Below the pieces are notes generated by a model that did no database searches, was not told the origin of the DNA, and saw only the letters and a list, made by a program, of their open reading frames with translations. This document shows positions 1-8,993 of a DNA stretch of 45,332 nt, piece after piece; the stretch's first letter is position 1; every line of letters starts with the position of its first letter. The translations under genes and the position numbers were made by a program. Origin of the DNA: an uncultured OM182 clade bacterium (GTDB taxonomy: Bacteria; Pseudomonadota; Gammaproteobacteria; Pseudomonadales; Azotimanducaceae); contig CAJJAA010000010.1 of NCBI GenBank assembly GCA_905182025.1, positions 1 through 45,332 on the forward strand. Reading direction: 5' to 3'.

Positions 1-786
1 CAGACATGCTGCAGCGGCATCGTTCTGCTGTGACGCATTACCCGCTGTGACAATTCCGCCTTCGTTAAGCGCTCTCAATTTTCCTAACGACTCCATTGAT
101 GTTGAGCCGCGTACACCCTCATCACGATCAAAGATGAGATCATCCTTCTTCTTTTGTGGTACAGCAATCGTCACGAGTTCATTATCGAATTTGCCTTCAT
201 CCCAAGCTGCTTGTGCGCGTTGTTGTGATTGCATGGCGTAAGCGTCGGCTTGCTCGCGCGTGATTTGGTACTCGTTTGCAAGGTTCTCTGCGGTTTCGAT
301 CATGCCAGAGATATGACCAAAGCGTGCTTCAGGTTGAGATCTGACGCGACCCCGTTCAAGTCTGTCATGTAGGGTGACTGAACCGCTGCGTGCGCCAGCG
401 CGCATGTCGGTTGTATAGTATTCAACGTTGCTCATGCTCTCCGCACCACCGGCAATAACGACATCCGCTGCGCCGGTTTGTATCATCATTGCGGCGTTAG
501 CAACCGCCTGCAGACCGCTACCACAACGGCGATCAACTTGTGTGCCTGAGACATGCAAAGGTAAGTCAGCCGCAAGTGCGGCCCAACGACCTATGCAAGG
601 TGCTTCACCGCTTGGGTAGCCCTGTGCAAAAATAACTTCTTCAATACGTTCAGGATCAATGCCTGATCGGTCCACTAATGCACGAATGACGAGTGCGCCT
701 AAATCCTCTGCATTGAATGATTGCAAGGCGCCCTGATATTTTCCTACCGGGGTTCGCAATGGACTAACAATGGCGGCTCTTCTCAT
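1..786 (-). CDS. Thiolase (acetyl-CoA acetyltransferase family), 3' end cut by window
   Basis: Read on the minus strand from ATG at 786, the frame stays open for 262 codons to the window edge, so the C-terminal third lies outside. It starts MRRAAIVSPLRTPVG, the usual thiolase N-terminus. The acylated cysteine is C88 in the motif VDRRCGSGLQAV, followed by AGGAESMSN near residues 115-123. The C-terminal His and Cys catalytic motifs would lie beyond the edge. The family cleaves 3-ketoacyl-CoA with CoA, or condenses two acetyl-CoA. AGGAAA lies 4 bases before the ATG and supports the start. The gene is divergent from the amidohydrolase at 1074. Degradative or biosynthetic role cannot be told from this part; the acyl-CoA dehydrogenases elsewhere favour degradation. 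Confidence 0.93.
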   Translation of the reverse strand, partial: MRRAAIVSPLRTPVGKYQGALQSFNAEDLGALVIRALVDRSGIDPERIEEVIFAQGYPSGEAPCIGRWAALAADLPLHVSGTQVDRRCGSGLQAVANAAMMIQTGAADVVIAGGAESMSNVEYYTTDMRAGARSGSVTLHDRLERGRVRSQPEARFGHISGMIETAENLANEYQITREQADAYAMQSQQRAQAAWDEGKFDNELVTIAVPQKKKDDLIFDRDEGVRGSTSMESLGKLRALNEGGIVTAGNASQQNDAAAACL

Positions 787-847
787 AATATTTCCTGTCA
801 AGTAGGTTGTTACTGACGTTGCGGTTAATTTTTTGTTGAGACGATTC

Positions 848-863
848 TATCCCCTTAGGGATA
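848..863. promoter_or_regulatory. Inverted repeat between divergent thiolase and amidohydrolase genes
   Basis: TATCCC-CTTA-GGGATA is a perfect 6+4+6 dyad, 62 bases upstream of the thiolase start and 211 bases upstream of the amidohydrolase start. Its place in a divergent promoter region suggests an operator. There is no T-tract, so it is not a terminator. No regulator gene is adjacent, so the cognate protein is unknown. Confidence 0.3.
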
Positions 864-1073
864 TTTCTTTGTAGATCATATATTAAGTACACATCCTGTT
901 GTGATCCGAAGCTTATATTTTCCACAATTGCCAAATATGTCTCGTTGTAGATTTTTCTGAATCCGTCAAGCCCACTCGTTTCAGCCGCTCGGCAGATACA
1001 GCAGCGTCACTTTGACGATCAGAATGCGTCAGGCTAATCTAGATAAAACTAAAACGAAATTGAGAGGGTGGAG

Positions 1074-2711
1074 ATGACATACGATATCGTAATTCGAGGT
1101 GGGTCCATCGTTGATGGATCAGGTGCGGAACCGGTTAAAGGTGATGTGGCAATCAAGGACGGTCTTATTGCCGCCGTCGGCGTCGTCGACGGAACGGCAA
1201 AGACGGAAATTGACGCTACCGGGCAAATGGTGACGCCCGGCTTCGTTGATATACACACGCATCTTGACGCTCAGATTGGTTGGGACCCGGATATGACGCC
1301 GGTCAGCTGGCATGGTGTGACCACGGCCTTGATTGGTAACTGCGGTGTTACATTCGCACCGTGTAAACCCGAAGATCGCGAACTGCTTGCGGGCATGATG
1401 GAAACAGTTGAAGACATCCCTAAGCAGGCAATTTTGACAGGTCTAGCTTGGGACTGGGAACAATATGGTGAGTATCTCGATTCAATCCAGAAGCTTGGCA
1501 CGGCTGTAAACGTTGCCGGTTTGGTGGGTCATAGTGCGATTCGTTATTACGTCATGGGTGAACGGTCGGTAGAAGAACAAGCGACGGAAGCTGAAAAACA
1601 GCAGATGGCTGACATCGTTGCCACCGCAATTGACGCAGGTGCATTTGGATTCTCTACCAACCGATACGAACCCCATAAGGGGCCTGATGGAAGATCAATC
1701 CCTGGTACCTTTGCCGATGTTAGTGAGTTAGAGGCGATTGCTAGAGCAGTTGGGCCAAAGAATGCGTTGGTTCAGGCGGTTGGTGCTGACTTCGAGGTGC
1801 TCAGCAAAATTGCTGATACTGAAAATTCTCGCGTTCTGTTTAGTTACGGCACTGGCCCTGATAAAGGTAACGGTAAGATGTCCGCCGATGCCTTAGACAA
1901 ACTGTGTGAAAACCGTAATATCACAGCAATATCTCACGTGCGTGGTTCAGGGTATATGTTTGGTCTGCAAGCTGGATTGCCTTTTAAGGGTGAGGCGTGG
2001 CGTGAACTTTCAAGTAAAGACTTTGATGAAAGACTTGCCGCAATTTTGAATGACGCGTTTGCAGCTAAGTTAATTGAAGAGGCGAAACGCCCGGAGGCAT
2101 CCCGTGTTCCGATTGAGTCTGTTTTCTTCCTCGGCTCTGAGGAACGCCCGTTGTACACATCGACTCAAAATCTGCTCGACCAAGCCGAGTTGGCGGGTGA
2201 GCACTGGTCCGAGACTTTCCTGCGGTTAGCCCGTGAAACCAATGGTCGCGCATTGTTTAACTTCCGCATGTTCGCAACGAACCTTGAGGAACAGGCTGAT
2301 TTATTTAAGAGTGATAATATCTACCCGGGTCTGGGTGACGCTGGCGCCCATGTATCCCAAATTTGTGATGCCGGTTGGTCCAGTTTTGTCCTGTCTCATT
2401 GGCAGCGAGAGACCGGTTATTTTTCAATGGGTCAAGCCATCAAGAAGATGACCTCGGGTCCAGCTCAGGTGATTGGCTTGGATGACCGAGGCTTAATCAA
2501 AGAGGGCATGCGTGCGGATATCAATGTTTTCGATGCAGATACGGTCGGTGAATGCCAACCTGAATTGGTGCACGACCTTCCTCAGGGCGCGCCGCGTTAT
2601 ATTCAACGTTCGAAAGGCTTCAAGGCAACGATTGTGAACGGACAGCTAAGCCTGGTTGATGGTGAGCTAACAGGTACTCGGGCGGGGCAGGTACTTCGAC
2701 ACGGCGCTTAA
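1074..2711 (+). CDS. N-acyl-D-amino-acid deacylase family amidohydrolase
   Basis: A metal-dependent amidohydrolase of the D-aminoacylase/dihydroorotase-like type, expected to hydrolyse an N-acyl amide or cyclic amide in the cytoplasm. It shows VDIHTHLD (metal His at about residues 61 and 63), GNCG with the cysteine (about C90) that bridges metal in D-aminoacylases, AISHVRG in the middle, and GDAGAHVSQICDAG with the late Asp. A typical composite-domain C-terminus follows, with REGM-like KEGMRADINVFD. The frame can begin with GTG at 1068, but GAGAGG lies directly against that GTG and about 6 bases before ATG 1074, so I chose the ATG (545 aa). A terminator follows at 2743. The true substrate is unknown; many members annotated this way are not D-aminoacylases. 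Confidence 0.88.
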   Translation: MTYDIVIRGGSIVDGSGAEPVKGDVAIKDGLIAAVGVVDGTAKTEIDATGQMVTPGFVDIHTHLDAQIGWDPDMTPVSWHGVTTALIGNCGVTFAPCKPEDRELLAGMMETVEDIPKQAILTGLAWDWEQYGEYLDSIQKLGTAVNVAGLVGHSAIRYYVMGERSVEEQATEAEKQQMADIVATAIDAGAFGFSTNRYEPHKGPDGRSIPGTFADVSELEAIARAVGPKNALVQAVGADFEVLSKIADTENSRVLFSYGTGPDKGNGKMSADALDKLCENRNITAISHVRGSGYMFGLQAGLPFKGEAWRELSSKDFDERLAAILNDAFAAKLIEEAKRPEASRVPIESVFFLGSEERPLYTSTQNLLDQAELAGEHWSETFLRLARETNGRALFNFRMFATNLEEQADLFKSDNIYPGLGDAGAHVSQICDAGWSSFVLSHWQRETGYFSMGQAIKKMTSGPAQVIGLDDRGLIKEGMRADINVFDADTVGECQPELVHDLPQGAPRYIQRSKGFKATIVNGQLSLVDGELTGTRAGQVLRHGA

Positions 2712-2742
2712 TCTTTTAGCATACGTAGACAGTGAAAATCTT

Positions 2743-2784
2743 AATGCGGGGCTATCGTAGATAGTCACCGCATTTTTCGTTTTT
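2743..2784 (+). terminator. Rho-independent terminator after the amidohydrolase gene
   Basis: AATGCGG(G)GCTATC pairs imperfectly with GATAGT(CA)CCGCATT across a 3-base loop, and the 3' arm runs into TTTTT and then CGTTTTTT. It lies about 30 bases after the stop at 2711 and separates the amidohydrolase from the dioxygenase at 2946. Confidence 0.7.
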
Positions 2785-2945
2785 AGATCGATAAAAAAAG
2801 GTGTATGTTAATCAGCGAGTGTGGGCCTGTCTCAATGTGCGCCCGCACTAACCCGATTAAAAACCTTGTAAGATAGATTCATCAGATAATCTTTGCCAAC
2901 AAGCGAGCGCCTAATCTCATTGTTGAAGAATAAAAGGAGCACGAG

Positions 2946-3809
2946 GTGACAAATACAAATTTCACAGTGGAGCCTGTACCCAATACGAGTTTTGGTGCGC
3001 GATTAACGGGTCTGAACCTCAACGATCTTGATGACCAAACCTTTTCCCAACTGTATGCCTGTTGGTTAGAATTCGGCTTGTTAATTTTCCCTACGCAGCA
3101 TTTGACCAATGAGCAGCAGGTTGATTTTGCGCGTCGATTTGGCGAGCTTGAGTTTCCCCTTGCGCCCATTTCCAACATTCGAAAGGATGGTTCCGTTCGA
3201 CCAGAAGACGACGATGCGGTGAAAGTGTTAAAAGGTAATATGGGCTGGCATGCCGATAGTACGTACATGCCTGTGCAGGCAAAAGGTGCTGTTTTCACCG
3301 CACACATAGTTCCCCCCAGCGGCGGTGAAACTGGTTGGGCGGATATGCGGGCGGCCTATGACTGTCTCGATGCGGATATGAAAGAAAAACTGGAAGGTTT
3401 GTCTGCTTATCACTCGTTACATTATAGTCAAATGAAACTAGGTCATGACTCTAAAAAAGATAAAGGCAGCTATAGCGGCTACGGCTTTCATGATCAAGAC
3501 CCGCCCCTTCGACCACTCGTTAAAACGCATCCCGAAACCGGTAAAAAGTCGTTATTGATCGGCCGACATGCCTACGGCATACCCGGCTTAAGTGAGTCCG
3601 AATCTGAGACTTTGTTGGATGAGCTCATGGTACATGCCTGCCAAGCACCACGTATTTATCATCATAGCTGGACACCCGGCGATGCGGTGATATGGGATAA
3701 CCGTTGCCTATTGCACCAAGCCTGTCCCTGGGATCTTGCCGTGCCTCGATTGATGTTCCATGCCCGTATCGCCGGTGATGAAATCTCGGAGTTTGCTGCT
3801 AACGCGTAA
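2946..3809 (+). CDS. TauD/TfdA family 2-oxoglutarate- and Fe(II)-dependent dioxygenase
   Basis: The family hydroxylates substrates such as taurine, alkylsulfates or phenoxyacetates while decarboxylating 2-oxoglutarate. The 287-aa length is normal. The iron ligands are visible as H102 and D104 in GWHADSTYM and the distal H257 in CLLHQACPWD; R268 in VPRLMFHARI is the expected 2-oxoglutarate anchor. GTG start at 2946 is preceded by AAAGGAG with 6 bases spacing. The next gene downstream is a sodium/solute symporter and the one upstream an amidohydrolase, so this may be a scavenging set for one nitrogen or sulfur compound. The substrate cannot be read from sequence; calling it taurine dioxygenase would be a guess. 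Confidence 0.92.
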   Translation: MTNTNFTVEPVPNTSFGARLTGLNLNDLDDQTFSQLYACWLEFGLLIFPTQHLTNEQQVDFARRFGELEFPLAPISNIRKDGSVRPEDDDAVKVLKGNMGWHADSTYMPVQAKGAVFTAHIVPPSGGETGWADMRAAYDCLDADMKEKLEGLSAYHSLHYSQMKLGHDSKKDKGSYSGYGFHDQDPPLRPLVKTHPETGKKSLLIGRHAYGIPGLSESESETLLDELMVHACQAPRIYHHSWTPGDAVIWDNRCLLHQACPWDLAVPRLMFHARIAGDEISEFAANA

Positions 3810-3926
3810 AAAGCGACACCGATTCATTTGTGTGTATTATGTCGCAGCAATCGCGGTTGTCTCCAAGCTTACTTCAATCGGTGAGCTAGCGAATAATCGT
3901 ACCTAACTATCTAATTGAGAAATCTC

Positions 3927-5450
3927 ATGGCAACAATAATTATCGTTGGCTATCTAGCCGGCTTTGCCCTGATTGGGTTCTACATCGACAGACGCCAGAA
4001 AGGGTCAGGCGATTGGGCAACCGGTGGCGGCACCATGGGTGTCATCATGTTGGCTGCGGGTGTTGCAGGTACTCGAATCGGCGGGGCGGGCACTTACGGT
4101 GTTGCCGGTGACGTCATGAACAATGGCGTTGGCGTGCTTTGGTATGGTGTTAACTCATTTACCGCGTTGTTACTGGTCGGACTTTTTTTTGCCGTTCCCT
4201 ATAGGAGGCTTGCCCTTAGTAGTGTTGGTCAGGTTTTTGAAAAACGCTTTGGTTCAAAACGCTGCCAAGCGTTAACGAGTCTTTGTGTGCAGGCCGAATA
4301 TTTTATCGTCAATATTATTGAACCCTTCATCATCGGCACAATTATTAGCGGCGTTACCGGTTTACCTTTTGTCTACGGTGTCTACATTGGTGGTTTGGTT
4401 ATTTTAGTCTTTACGGTCATGGGCGGATTGCGGGGCACGGCCATTACCAATGTCATCCATTGTGGTGTAATTATCGGCGGTTTGGCGCTGGTTGCCTGGG
4501 TTGTCATGCAGGATATGGGAGGCTGGTCTGCAACAGTGATGCGCGTAAACGATGCCCTAGCTGTTGCGGGTAAGGACGAAATGAGTTGGTGGAGTTATGC
4601 GGGTATCGGTTGGGCGTCAATCATAGCGCTGTTTTTCTCCGCAACGCTGCACACGCCAGCCGCATCGGTTTACGCCAACTTTTCAAGCGCTGCCAAATCC
4701 GAATCGACACTGTTACCGGCCTTTTTTATTGCTGGCCTACTTGCTGCGACAATGCCGTTTTTGGCCGGTTTGGTTGGGCTCGAGGCGTTAGCGAAATATG
4801 GCGCAGAGAGTGGTTTAAAGGGCTACATTACGATCACTCAGTTGGCGACGGATGCGGGTCCGATAATCGGTGGCATTGCATTAGCTGCAGTGCTCGCCGC
4901 ACTAATTTCCTCAGGCGCTCCGATCTTGCTTGGTAGCGCGACGATGTTTGTAAACGACTGGGTGCCCGGTTCGAGTAATTTTACGCCTGCCACCAAAGTC
5001 AGGGCTTATAAAATAACGACGGTACTTTATGGACTAACGGCGACGACGATTGCCTGGTTAGTAGAGGATTCGTTGGGTTCAGTTTTGAAGCTCTTGTTAT
5101 TAGGCTTTGCGTTGGTCGTGCCGCCGGCAATTGCGATTACCTTTTTATTCTATGTTAAACGCACAAGCGAGCGAGCGGCTTTTTGGGGGATGGCGGTTGG
5201 CTTCTTTGGCGGCTTGCTGCACTGGGGCCTGAATACGTTATTTGATAAAACCTATGCGAGCAGCGGCGGGTTCGCTCAAGCTTGGTATGAGTTAACCCTG
5301 TATTTGGGTGAATGGAAGGATCCGACTTTCTCCGCAACGCTATTGCCGATCATCGTGATATTGCTGTTTATCCTATTTGCACCTGAGAAGACTGATACGC
5401 AAGCCAGTAGACGTTTTTATCGTCAGCTCGCGGGTAACGCGAGCAGCTGA
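3927..5450 (+). CDS. Sodium/solute symporter (SSS) family transporter
   Basis: A 507-aa inner-membrane protein with about 13 hydrophobic segments, starting in the first helix (MATIIIVGYLAGFALIGFYI) and followed by the Gly-rich segment GVAGTRIGGAGTYGVAGD, typical of SSS carriers. It is expected to import a small organic solute with Na+. The frame can be extended to TTG 3915, but no ribosome-binding site precedes that; ATG 3927 begins directly with the first helix, and GAGA lies 6 bases before it. It follows the TauD-like gene by 117 bases, which hold a loose inverted repeat (GCGACA 3813, TGTCGC 3840). The transported solute may be the substrate of the dioxygenase or amidohydrolase; that is inference. 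Confidence 0.9.
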   Translation: MATIIIVGYLAGFALIGFYIDRRQKGSGDWATGGGTMGVIMLAAGVAGTRIGGAGTYGVAGDVMNNGVGVLWYGVNSFTALLLVGLFFAVPYRRLALSSVGQVFEKRFGSKRCQALTSLCVQAEYFIVNIIEPFIIGTIISGVTGLPFVYGVYIGGLVILVFTVMGGLRGTAITNVIHCGVIIGGLALVAWVVMQDMGGWSATVMRVNDALAVAGKDEMSWWSYAGIGWASIIALFFSATLHTPAASVYANFSSAAKSESTLLPAFFIAGLLAATMPFLAGLVGLEALAKYGAESGLKGYITITQLATDAGPIIGGIALAAVLAALISSGAPILLGSATMFVNDWVPGSSNFTPATKVRAYKITTVLYGLTATTIAWLVEDSLGSVLKLLLLGFALVVPPAIAITFLFYVKRTSERAAFWGMAVGFFGGLLHWGLNTLFDKTYASSGGFAQAWYELTLYLGEWKDPTFSATLLPIIVILLFILFAPEKTDTQASRRFYRQLAGNASS

Positions 5451-5547
5451 TGTTGATCAAGGCTGGCTGCATGCAAATAGCGTTGCCAAGCAATATTTGA
5501 ATTTATATTGGACGCCGCATACCGCGCTTGACGCAAGTTGCAACGGG

Positions 5548-6534
5548 TTAAATGCTGGCGAGATCGACCAGGTTCCGCATTTTGGTTCCGTTCAGATAGT
5601 TGTCGAGATTTTCAAAGAACAGCTCATCACCGCGTCGTTCGCGACCAGATCCAGCATTCGATGCATGCGCGGATATTAAAATTCGCTCATCGTCCCAAAA
5701 TCGATGCTCTGCGGGTAACGGCTCTTGTTGAAAAACGTCCAACACGGCGTAGCTGACCTGCCCATTGTCGAGAGCCTCGCTTAAAGCTGTCTCATCTACC
5801 ATGGAGCCACGTGCGATATTGATGAAGATCGTGCCGGGTTTAAACCGTTGAAACATAGCCCGATCAAACAACTGATCGGTGTCATCGTTCAATGCGGCAG
5901 CTGCGATTACGACATCCACATCACCTAACATATCTGGCAAGTCAGCAACGGTGCCTGTTTTTGCGATACCTTCAATCTCTGCGGCTTGTCGTCTAATGAC
6001 GGATACTTTGCTTTCGAATGCGCGTAGTCGATCGGCAATCCTAGAGCCAATATTGCCATAGCCAAGCACGAGACAGTGGCATTCAGCTAATTCGCGAAAC
6101 ACAAATTCTTTCCACTCATTGTTGCGTTGTAACGCTAAACGCTGGTCAACTCGCTGTAACCGAAACAGTAGACTCGAAACAACATACTCTGCAATTGAGA
6201 GTGCCTGTGCATCGCTGTTACATAACCGAATAGGCTTTTTTGCCAGTTGTTTAAAAAACACATTGTCTAGCCCAGCGGATGCGGTTTGAACAAACTCCAA
6301 AGCCTGTGACTTAACCTGCAAGCTGCAAAAGGTAGGCAATAGTTCTCGAGGCCCTTCGAAGCTCAACCAACTGGCATGGATAGGAAGGTCAAACATCGCC
6401 TTGCCCTTAATTTCAACGTCGCCATTTCGAATCGTGCCGTCCTTTGTAAAAGCGAGTAGGTTCAGTCCGTCGTAGGATGCAAAACGGGTGTTGAGACGTT
6501 CGAGTGATGCTTCAAATATGAGTAGGTTCTTCAA
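5548..6534 (-). CDS. D-2-hydroxyacid dehydrogenase (NAD(P)-dependent, phosphoglycerate dehydrogenase-like)
   Basis: This 328-aa protein should interconvert a 2-ketoacid and a D-2-hydroxyacid. The Rossmann motif is G158-Y-G160-N-I-G163-S-R. The catalytic triad of the family is present: R242 in NIARGSMVDE, E271 in QQEPLP and H290 in ILISAHAS. The N-terminal substrate domain (1-100) is divergent and the substrate is unclear. The start is TTG at 6534; no ATG gives a full-length domain and the Shine-Dalgarno is weak (AAGAGA about 10 bases upstream). It converges with the SSS gene with 97 bases between stops and no clear hairpin. It resembles GhrA-like glyoxylate/hydroxypyruvate reductases in layout, but is not close enough to name. 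Confidence 0.9.
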   Translation of the reverse strand: MKNLLIFEASLERLNTRFASYDGLNLLAFTKDGTIRNGDVEIKGKAMFDLPIHASWLSFEGPRELLPTFCSLQVKSQALEFVQTASAGLDNVFFKQLAKKPIRLCNSDAQALSIAEYVVSSLLFRLQRVDQRLALQRNNEWKEFVFRELAECHCLVLGYGNIGSRIADRLRAFESKVSVIRRQAAEIEGIAKTGTVADLPDMLGDVDVVIAAAALNDDTDQLFDRAMFQRFKPGTIFINIARGSMVDETALSEALDNGQVSYAVLDVFQQEPLPAEHRFWDDERILISAHASNAGSGRERRGDELFFENLDNYLNGTKMRNLVDLASI

Positions 6535-6961
6535 AAATATAATCTCTTAAATGGTGAGTTGGAACAGGTTGTCTACTGCGGCCCAGCCGGGTATATGTTT
6601 TCTTGCAATAGCGTGGCAATGTAATTTTTATCGGGTGAGTAGCACTCAACGAAGTTTAGTTTTTTTATCATTTGCTGAAGTTCAAAATGTTATCACAGTC
6701 AAAAGTGGAACGATGCATTCCTCCACGACGATGGCATCGAATAACGGATGTCCTTCAAATGGTTTGACGTTTTTGTTGCGCTTGCTCTTGATCTGACTCT
6801 ATCGCGAGCCTGACGCAGAATATTGCTTCGATCAATGTAACGGGGGATGAAGGCCGTGGCTTCAAAGCTTTTTAGGGAAAGCAGGTTGCCTCGCTATGGA
6901 CAATTTTTAATCGTTTTTTTCGGAGCAGCCAAACCATCGGGCCAATGTCGCAGCCAATTTT
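6535..6961. other. 427-base gap with no supported gene
   Basis: The segment between the D-2-hydroxyacid dehydrogenase start and the stop of the Cys-rich unknown gene holds only short open frames with no family resemblance. A minus-strand frame around 6720-6900 reads without stops for about 60 codons and is rich in Arg and Ser, which could be a decayed fragment, but I recognise nothing in it. Confidence 0.5.
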
Positions 6962-7360
6962 TTAAGCCAACTTTGATATCTGAATAGGCGCGCCGGTGCT
7001 ATCGACGGCGTATCCGAGTACACCATATTGCACTGTGGCAATAGCAACGTGGCAGCTCATTGGCCAGTGATCGCTTTCGAAATCGAAGGTGGCAAGCGCA
7101 CTAATGATCGCTGAAGGCTTAAGACCCTCTTTGATCAACACTTCCTGAAATTTTTCACGCAGAGCCGCAGCTGCCAAGTTTAACTCCGTTGTCGGGTCGC
7201 TAATGACAGGTTGAAAACGTGCGTAAATAAGGTCTACCTCAACATAACTTAAGTCATGTCGTGAACAGCACTCTCCTAAACAAGGGTGCATACAGGAAAA
7301 GCCGCTGACCGCATGCATGGCCATTCGTTGTGCGACCCTAGTTAATCGTTTAACACTCAC
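6962..7360 (-). CDS. Hypothetical protein with Cys/His-rich N-terminus
   Basis: A 132-aa frame that I do not recognise. Residues 22-36 hold FSCMHPCLGECCSRHD, four cysteines and two histidines in 13 residues, which could bind a metal or cluster. The rest looks like a compact alpha/beta domain with acidic helices (ELNLAAAALREKFQEVL) and a hydrophobic C-terminal half (CHVAIATVQYGVLGYAVD). Amino-acid usage looks like a real protein. The start is GTG at 7360, with GGATAAG about 6 bases upstream. It is flanked by gaps of 427 and 557 bases, so it is probably transcribed alone. It could also be a short relict, but there are no internal stops. Confidence 0.6.
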   Translation of the reverse strand: MSVKRLTRVAQRMAMHAVSGFSCMHPCLGECCSRHDLSYVEVDLIYARFQPVISDPTTELNLAAAALREKFQEVLIKEGLKPSAIISALATFDFESDHWPMSCHVAIATVQYGVLGYAVDSTGAPIQISKLA

Positions 7361-7800
7361 GAGTACTTATCCATCTGATTAACGAGAAATATTCAACTTA
7401 GAAGACTCGATAGTTTACCCGTTTATGCCCGTTGACTGTTATTAATTAGCCTCAAATATTTGACGATAAATCATGGTTCGCCTTTTTCGTTTGGATTTCT
7501 CGCCAGGGTGCCGCAAGCATGGGTAACGCCAGTCAGCCATTTAACACAGCCATCACTGAGCGTAGTCTCTCTTTTGTTATTGTGCCTTGCGCGTATTGAG
7601 TTAAGTGCGTGTCGCCATGTTTGATAAGTATCTAAAAAAAGAATTTGGTGTTCGAGTGTTCTTCGCCGTAGCAGATTCGATTGCTGCAATGCGCTGCAGT
7701 GCGGTTGATTCCCCTATGCTAATGGCGCTAATTCATATTGACGGCTTCATCGAATAAAAAAGCTATTTGCCTGTTAGATAACATACTGCAACCAGCCCAA
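7361..7800. other. Gene-free stretch upstream of the methyltransferase gene
   Basis: With the dyad and promoter region that follow, this is part of a 557-base gap. One minus-strand open frame (7471-7689, TTG start, 72 codons) has plausible composition but no recognisable motif and no ribosome-binding site, so it is not called as a gene. I see no RNA structure or repeat here. Confidence 0.45.
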
Positions 7801-7863
7801 CACTTTGTCTTTGATTCAAAGTGCTATAACCTAGTTGACATCTCGTTGCGTCATTTATCTGTT
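7801..7863 (+). promoter_or_regulatory. Perfect dyad and possible -35 box upstream of the methyltransferase gene
   Basis: CACTTTG (7801-7807) and CAAAGTG (7817-7823) form a perfect 7-bp inverted repeat with a 9-base spacer. Twelve bases further is TTGACA (7835-7840), a consensus -35 hexamer; the matching -10 is poor (TATCTG or TCTGTT at 15-17 bases). The arrangement suggests an operator next to a promoter for the gene at 7918. Confidence 0.3.
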
Positions 7864-7917
7864 TGTTAATGTTATGTATAGATAGCTGGCTTAGCGCCCA
7901 TTTTTTGAGGCCGCCTA

Positions 7918-8577
7918 ATGACAAATCTTCGACTTCGTTACCAGACCCTCGAGTTTGGTAAACTTGATATTCATCTGTGTACACTTCGTGATAAGCAGCA
8001 GTTCCATGACCCGGCAGGTGTTGCAGAAGGTCTTGGTATCTCATCTGCTACTTGGCCAATTTTTGGCGTGCTCTGGCCATCGAGTTTGGTGCTTGCTCAC
8101 TTTATGGATAACTACGACGTTGGTTCAAAACGAATTTTGGAGGTTGGCTGTGGTATGGGCTTATCCAGTTTGTTGCTGAATAAGCAATGCGCAGACATCA
8201 CCGCGACTGACTATCACCCTGAGGCGCAAAAATTTCTACAACGAAACGCACTGCTCAATGAGGGTGACGAGATTGCCTTCGAGCAAGTAGACTGGGCTGA
8301 CAAAAAAGAAAGTCTTGGTTTGTTTGATGTGATCATTGGCAGTGACCTGCTGTACGAAGATGAGCATATTGAACTATTGGCTAATTTCATTGAGCAGCAT
8401 GCGAATCCTAATTGCGAGGTGGTTATTGTTGATCCGGGCCGTGGTAGAAAAGCCAAATTGAGTGATCGAATGATCGAGTTTGGTTTCACTTCAGCACATG
8501 AGAAACCGCTAAATACAGACTACCTTGACGAAACATTTAAGGGCTACATTCTCACATTTAAGCGGTTGAAACACTAA
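7918..8577 (+). CDS. Class I SAM-dependent methyltransferase, protein-lysine (METTL20/21-like) type
   Basis: A 219-aa cytoplasmic methyltransferase. The SAM-binding motif I is LEVGCGMGLSS at residues 74-84, motif II ends in ITATDYHPEA, and SDLLYED at 142-148 is the DxxY motif of the seven-beta-strand protein-lysine methyltransferases (for example ETFB methyltransferase). An upstream WP-x-x-x-VLWPSS segment is also typical of that group. The ATG at 7918 has GAGG about 8 bases upstream. The acyl-CoA dehydrogenases in this window depend on ETF, so ETFB would be an attractive target, but nothing in the sequence proves it; a ribosomal protein or small-molecule substrate is equally possible. Confidence 0.85.
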   Translation: MTNLRLRYQTLEFGKLDIHLCTLRDKQQFHDPAGVAEGLGISSATWPIFGVLWPSSLVLAHFMDNYDVGSKRILEVGCGMGLSSLLLNKQCADITATDYHPEAQKFLQRNALLNEGDEIAFEQVDWADKKESLGLFDVIIGSDLLYEDEHIELLANFIEQHANPNCEVVIVDPGRGRKAKLSDRMIEFGFTSAHEKPLNTDYLDETFKGYILTFKRLKH

Positions 8578-8665
8578 CGGCCTAATGGATCCTAGATATG
8601 ATTGAACTTCTCGGCTGCACCCGCAATCAGAACTTAAGGTACGCGCGAACGACAGTTTAAATTTG

Positions 8666-8881
8666 TCACTTCCAACCTTGCAGCCACTTCTCGTTATTTT
8701 TTAGCGTCTGCCACACAATCGGTTCGGATCGATTCGATATGACCGCTTCTAACAGGCAGAGCGTAATGTCACCTTCTTGACCGAACTCAAGCTCTGATAT
8801 TAAAAAGTGTCTTTCCTTGTTTGTGGGGTTCACAGCGGTCCATTTGCTGTGCAGTAACTTCTTTGGGTTAATTCTGTTCAC
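8666..8881 (-). CDS. TIGR02450 family small Trp-rich protein
   Basis: A 71-aa protein. The pattern NPKKLLHSKWTAV near the start, KERHFLISE in the middle and EKWLQGWK at the very end is that of the short conserved TIGR02450 family, found in many marine Gammaproteobacteria and of unknown function. The frame allows TTG at 8887 or GTG at 8881; AGG lies 8 bases before the GTG but only 2 before the TTG, so I chose 8881. It converges with the methyltransferase gene, with 88 bases between stops. No catalytic residues can be named. Confidence 0.82.
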   Translation of the reverse strand: MNRINPKKLLHSKWTAVNPTNKERHFLISELEFGQEGDITLCLLEAVISNRSEPIVWQTLKNNEKWLQGWK

Positions 8882-8993
8882 TATCAAAGCCTAGGTGATT
8901 TGCGTTGTCTATTGCGTCTGCACAGGGCAGTCATACCTTACTGACTCGTCCGTGGTAAGCGAAATATACGGTTAACACTAATATTGAGATCAC

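Noticed and set aside
3813..3845. GCGACA/TGTCGC inverted repeat before the symporter gene
   Set aside because: Six bases per arm with a 21-base spacer is likely by chance; no T-tract and no further symmetry.
7471..7689. 72-codon minus-strand frame in the 557-base gap
   Set aside because: TTG start without ribosome-binding site and no recognisable motif; composition is plausible, but this is not enough to call a gene.
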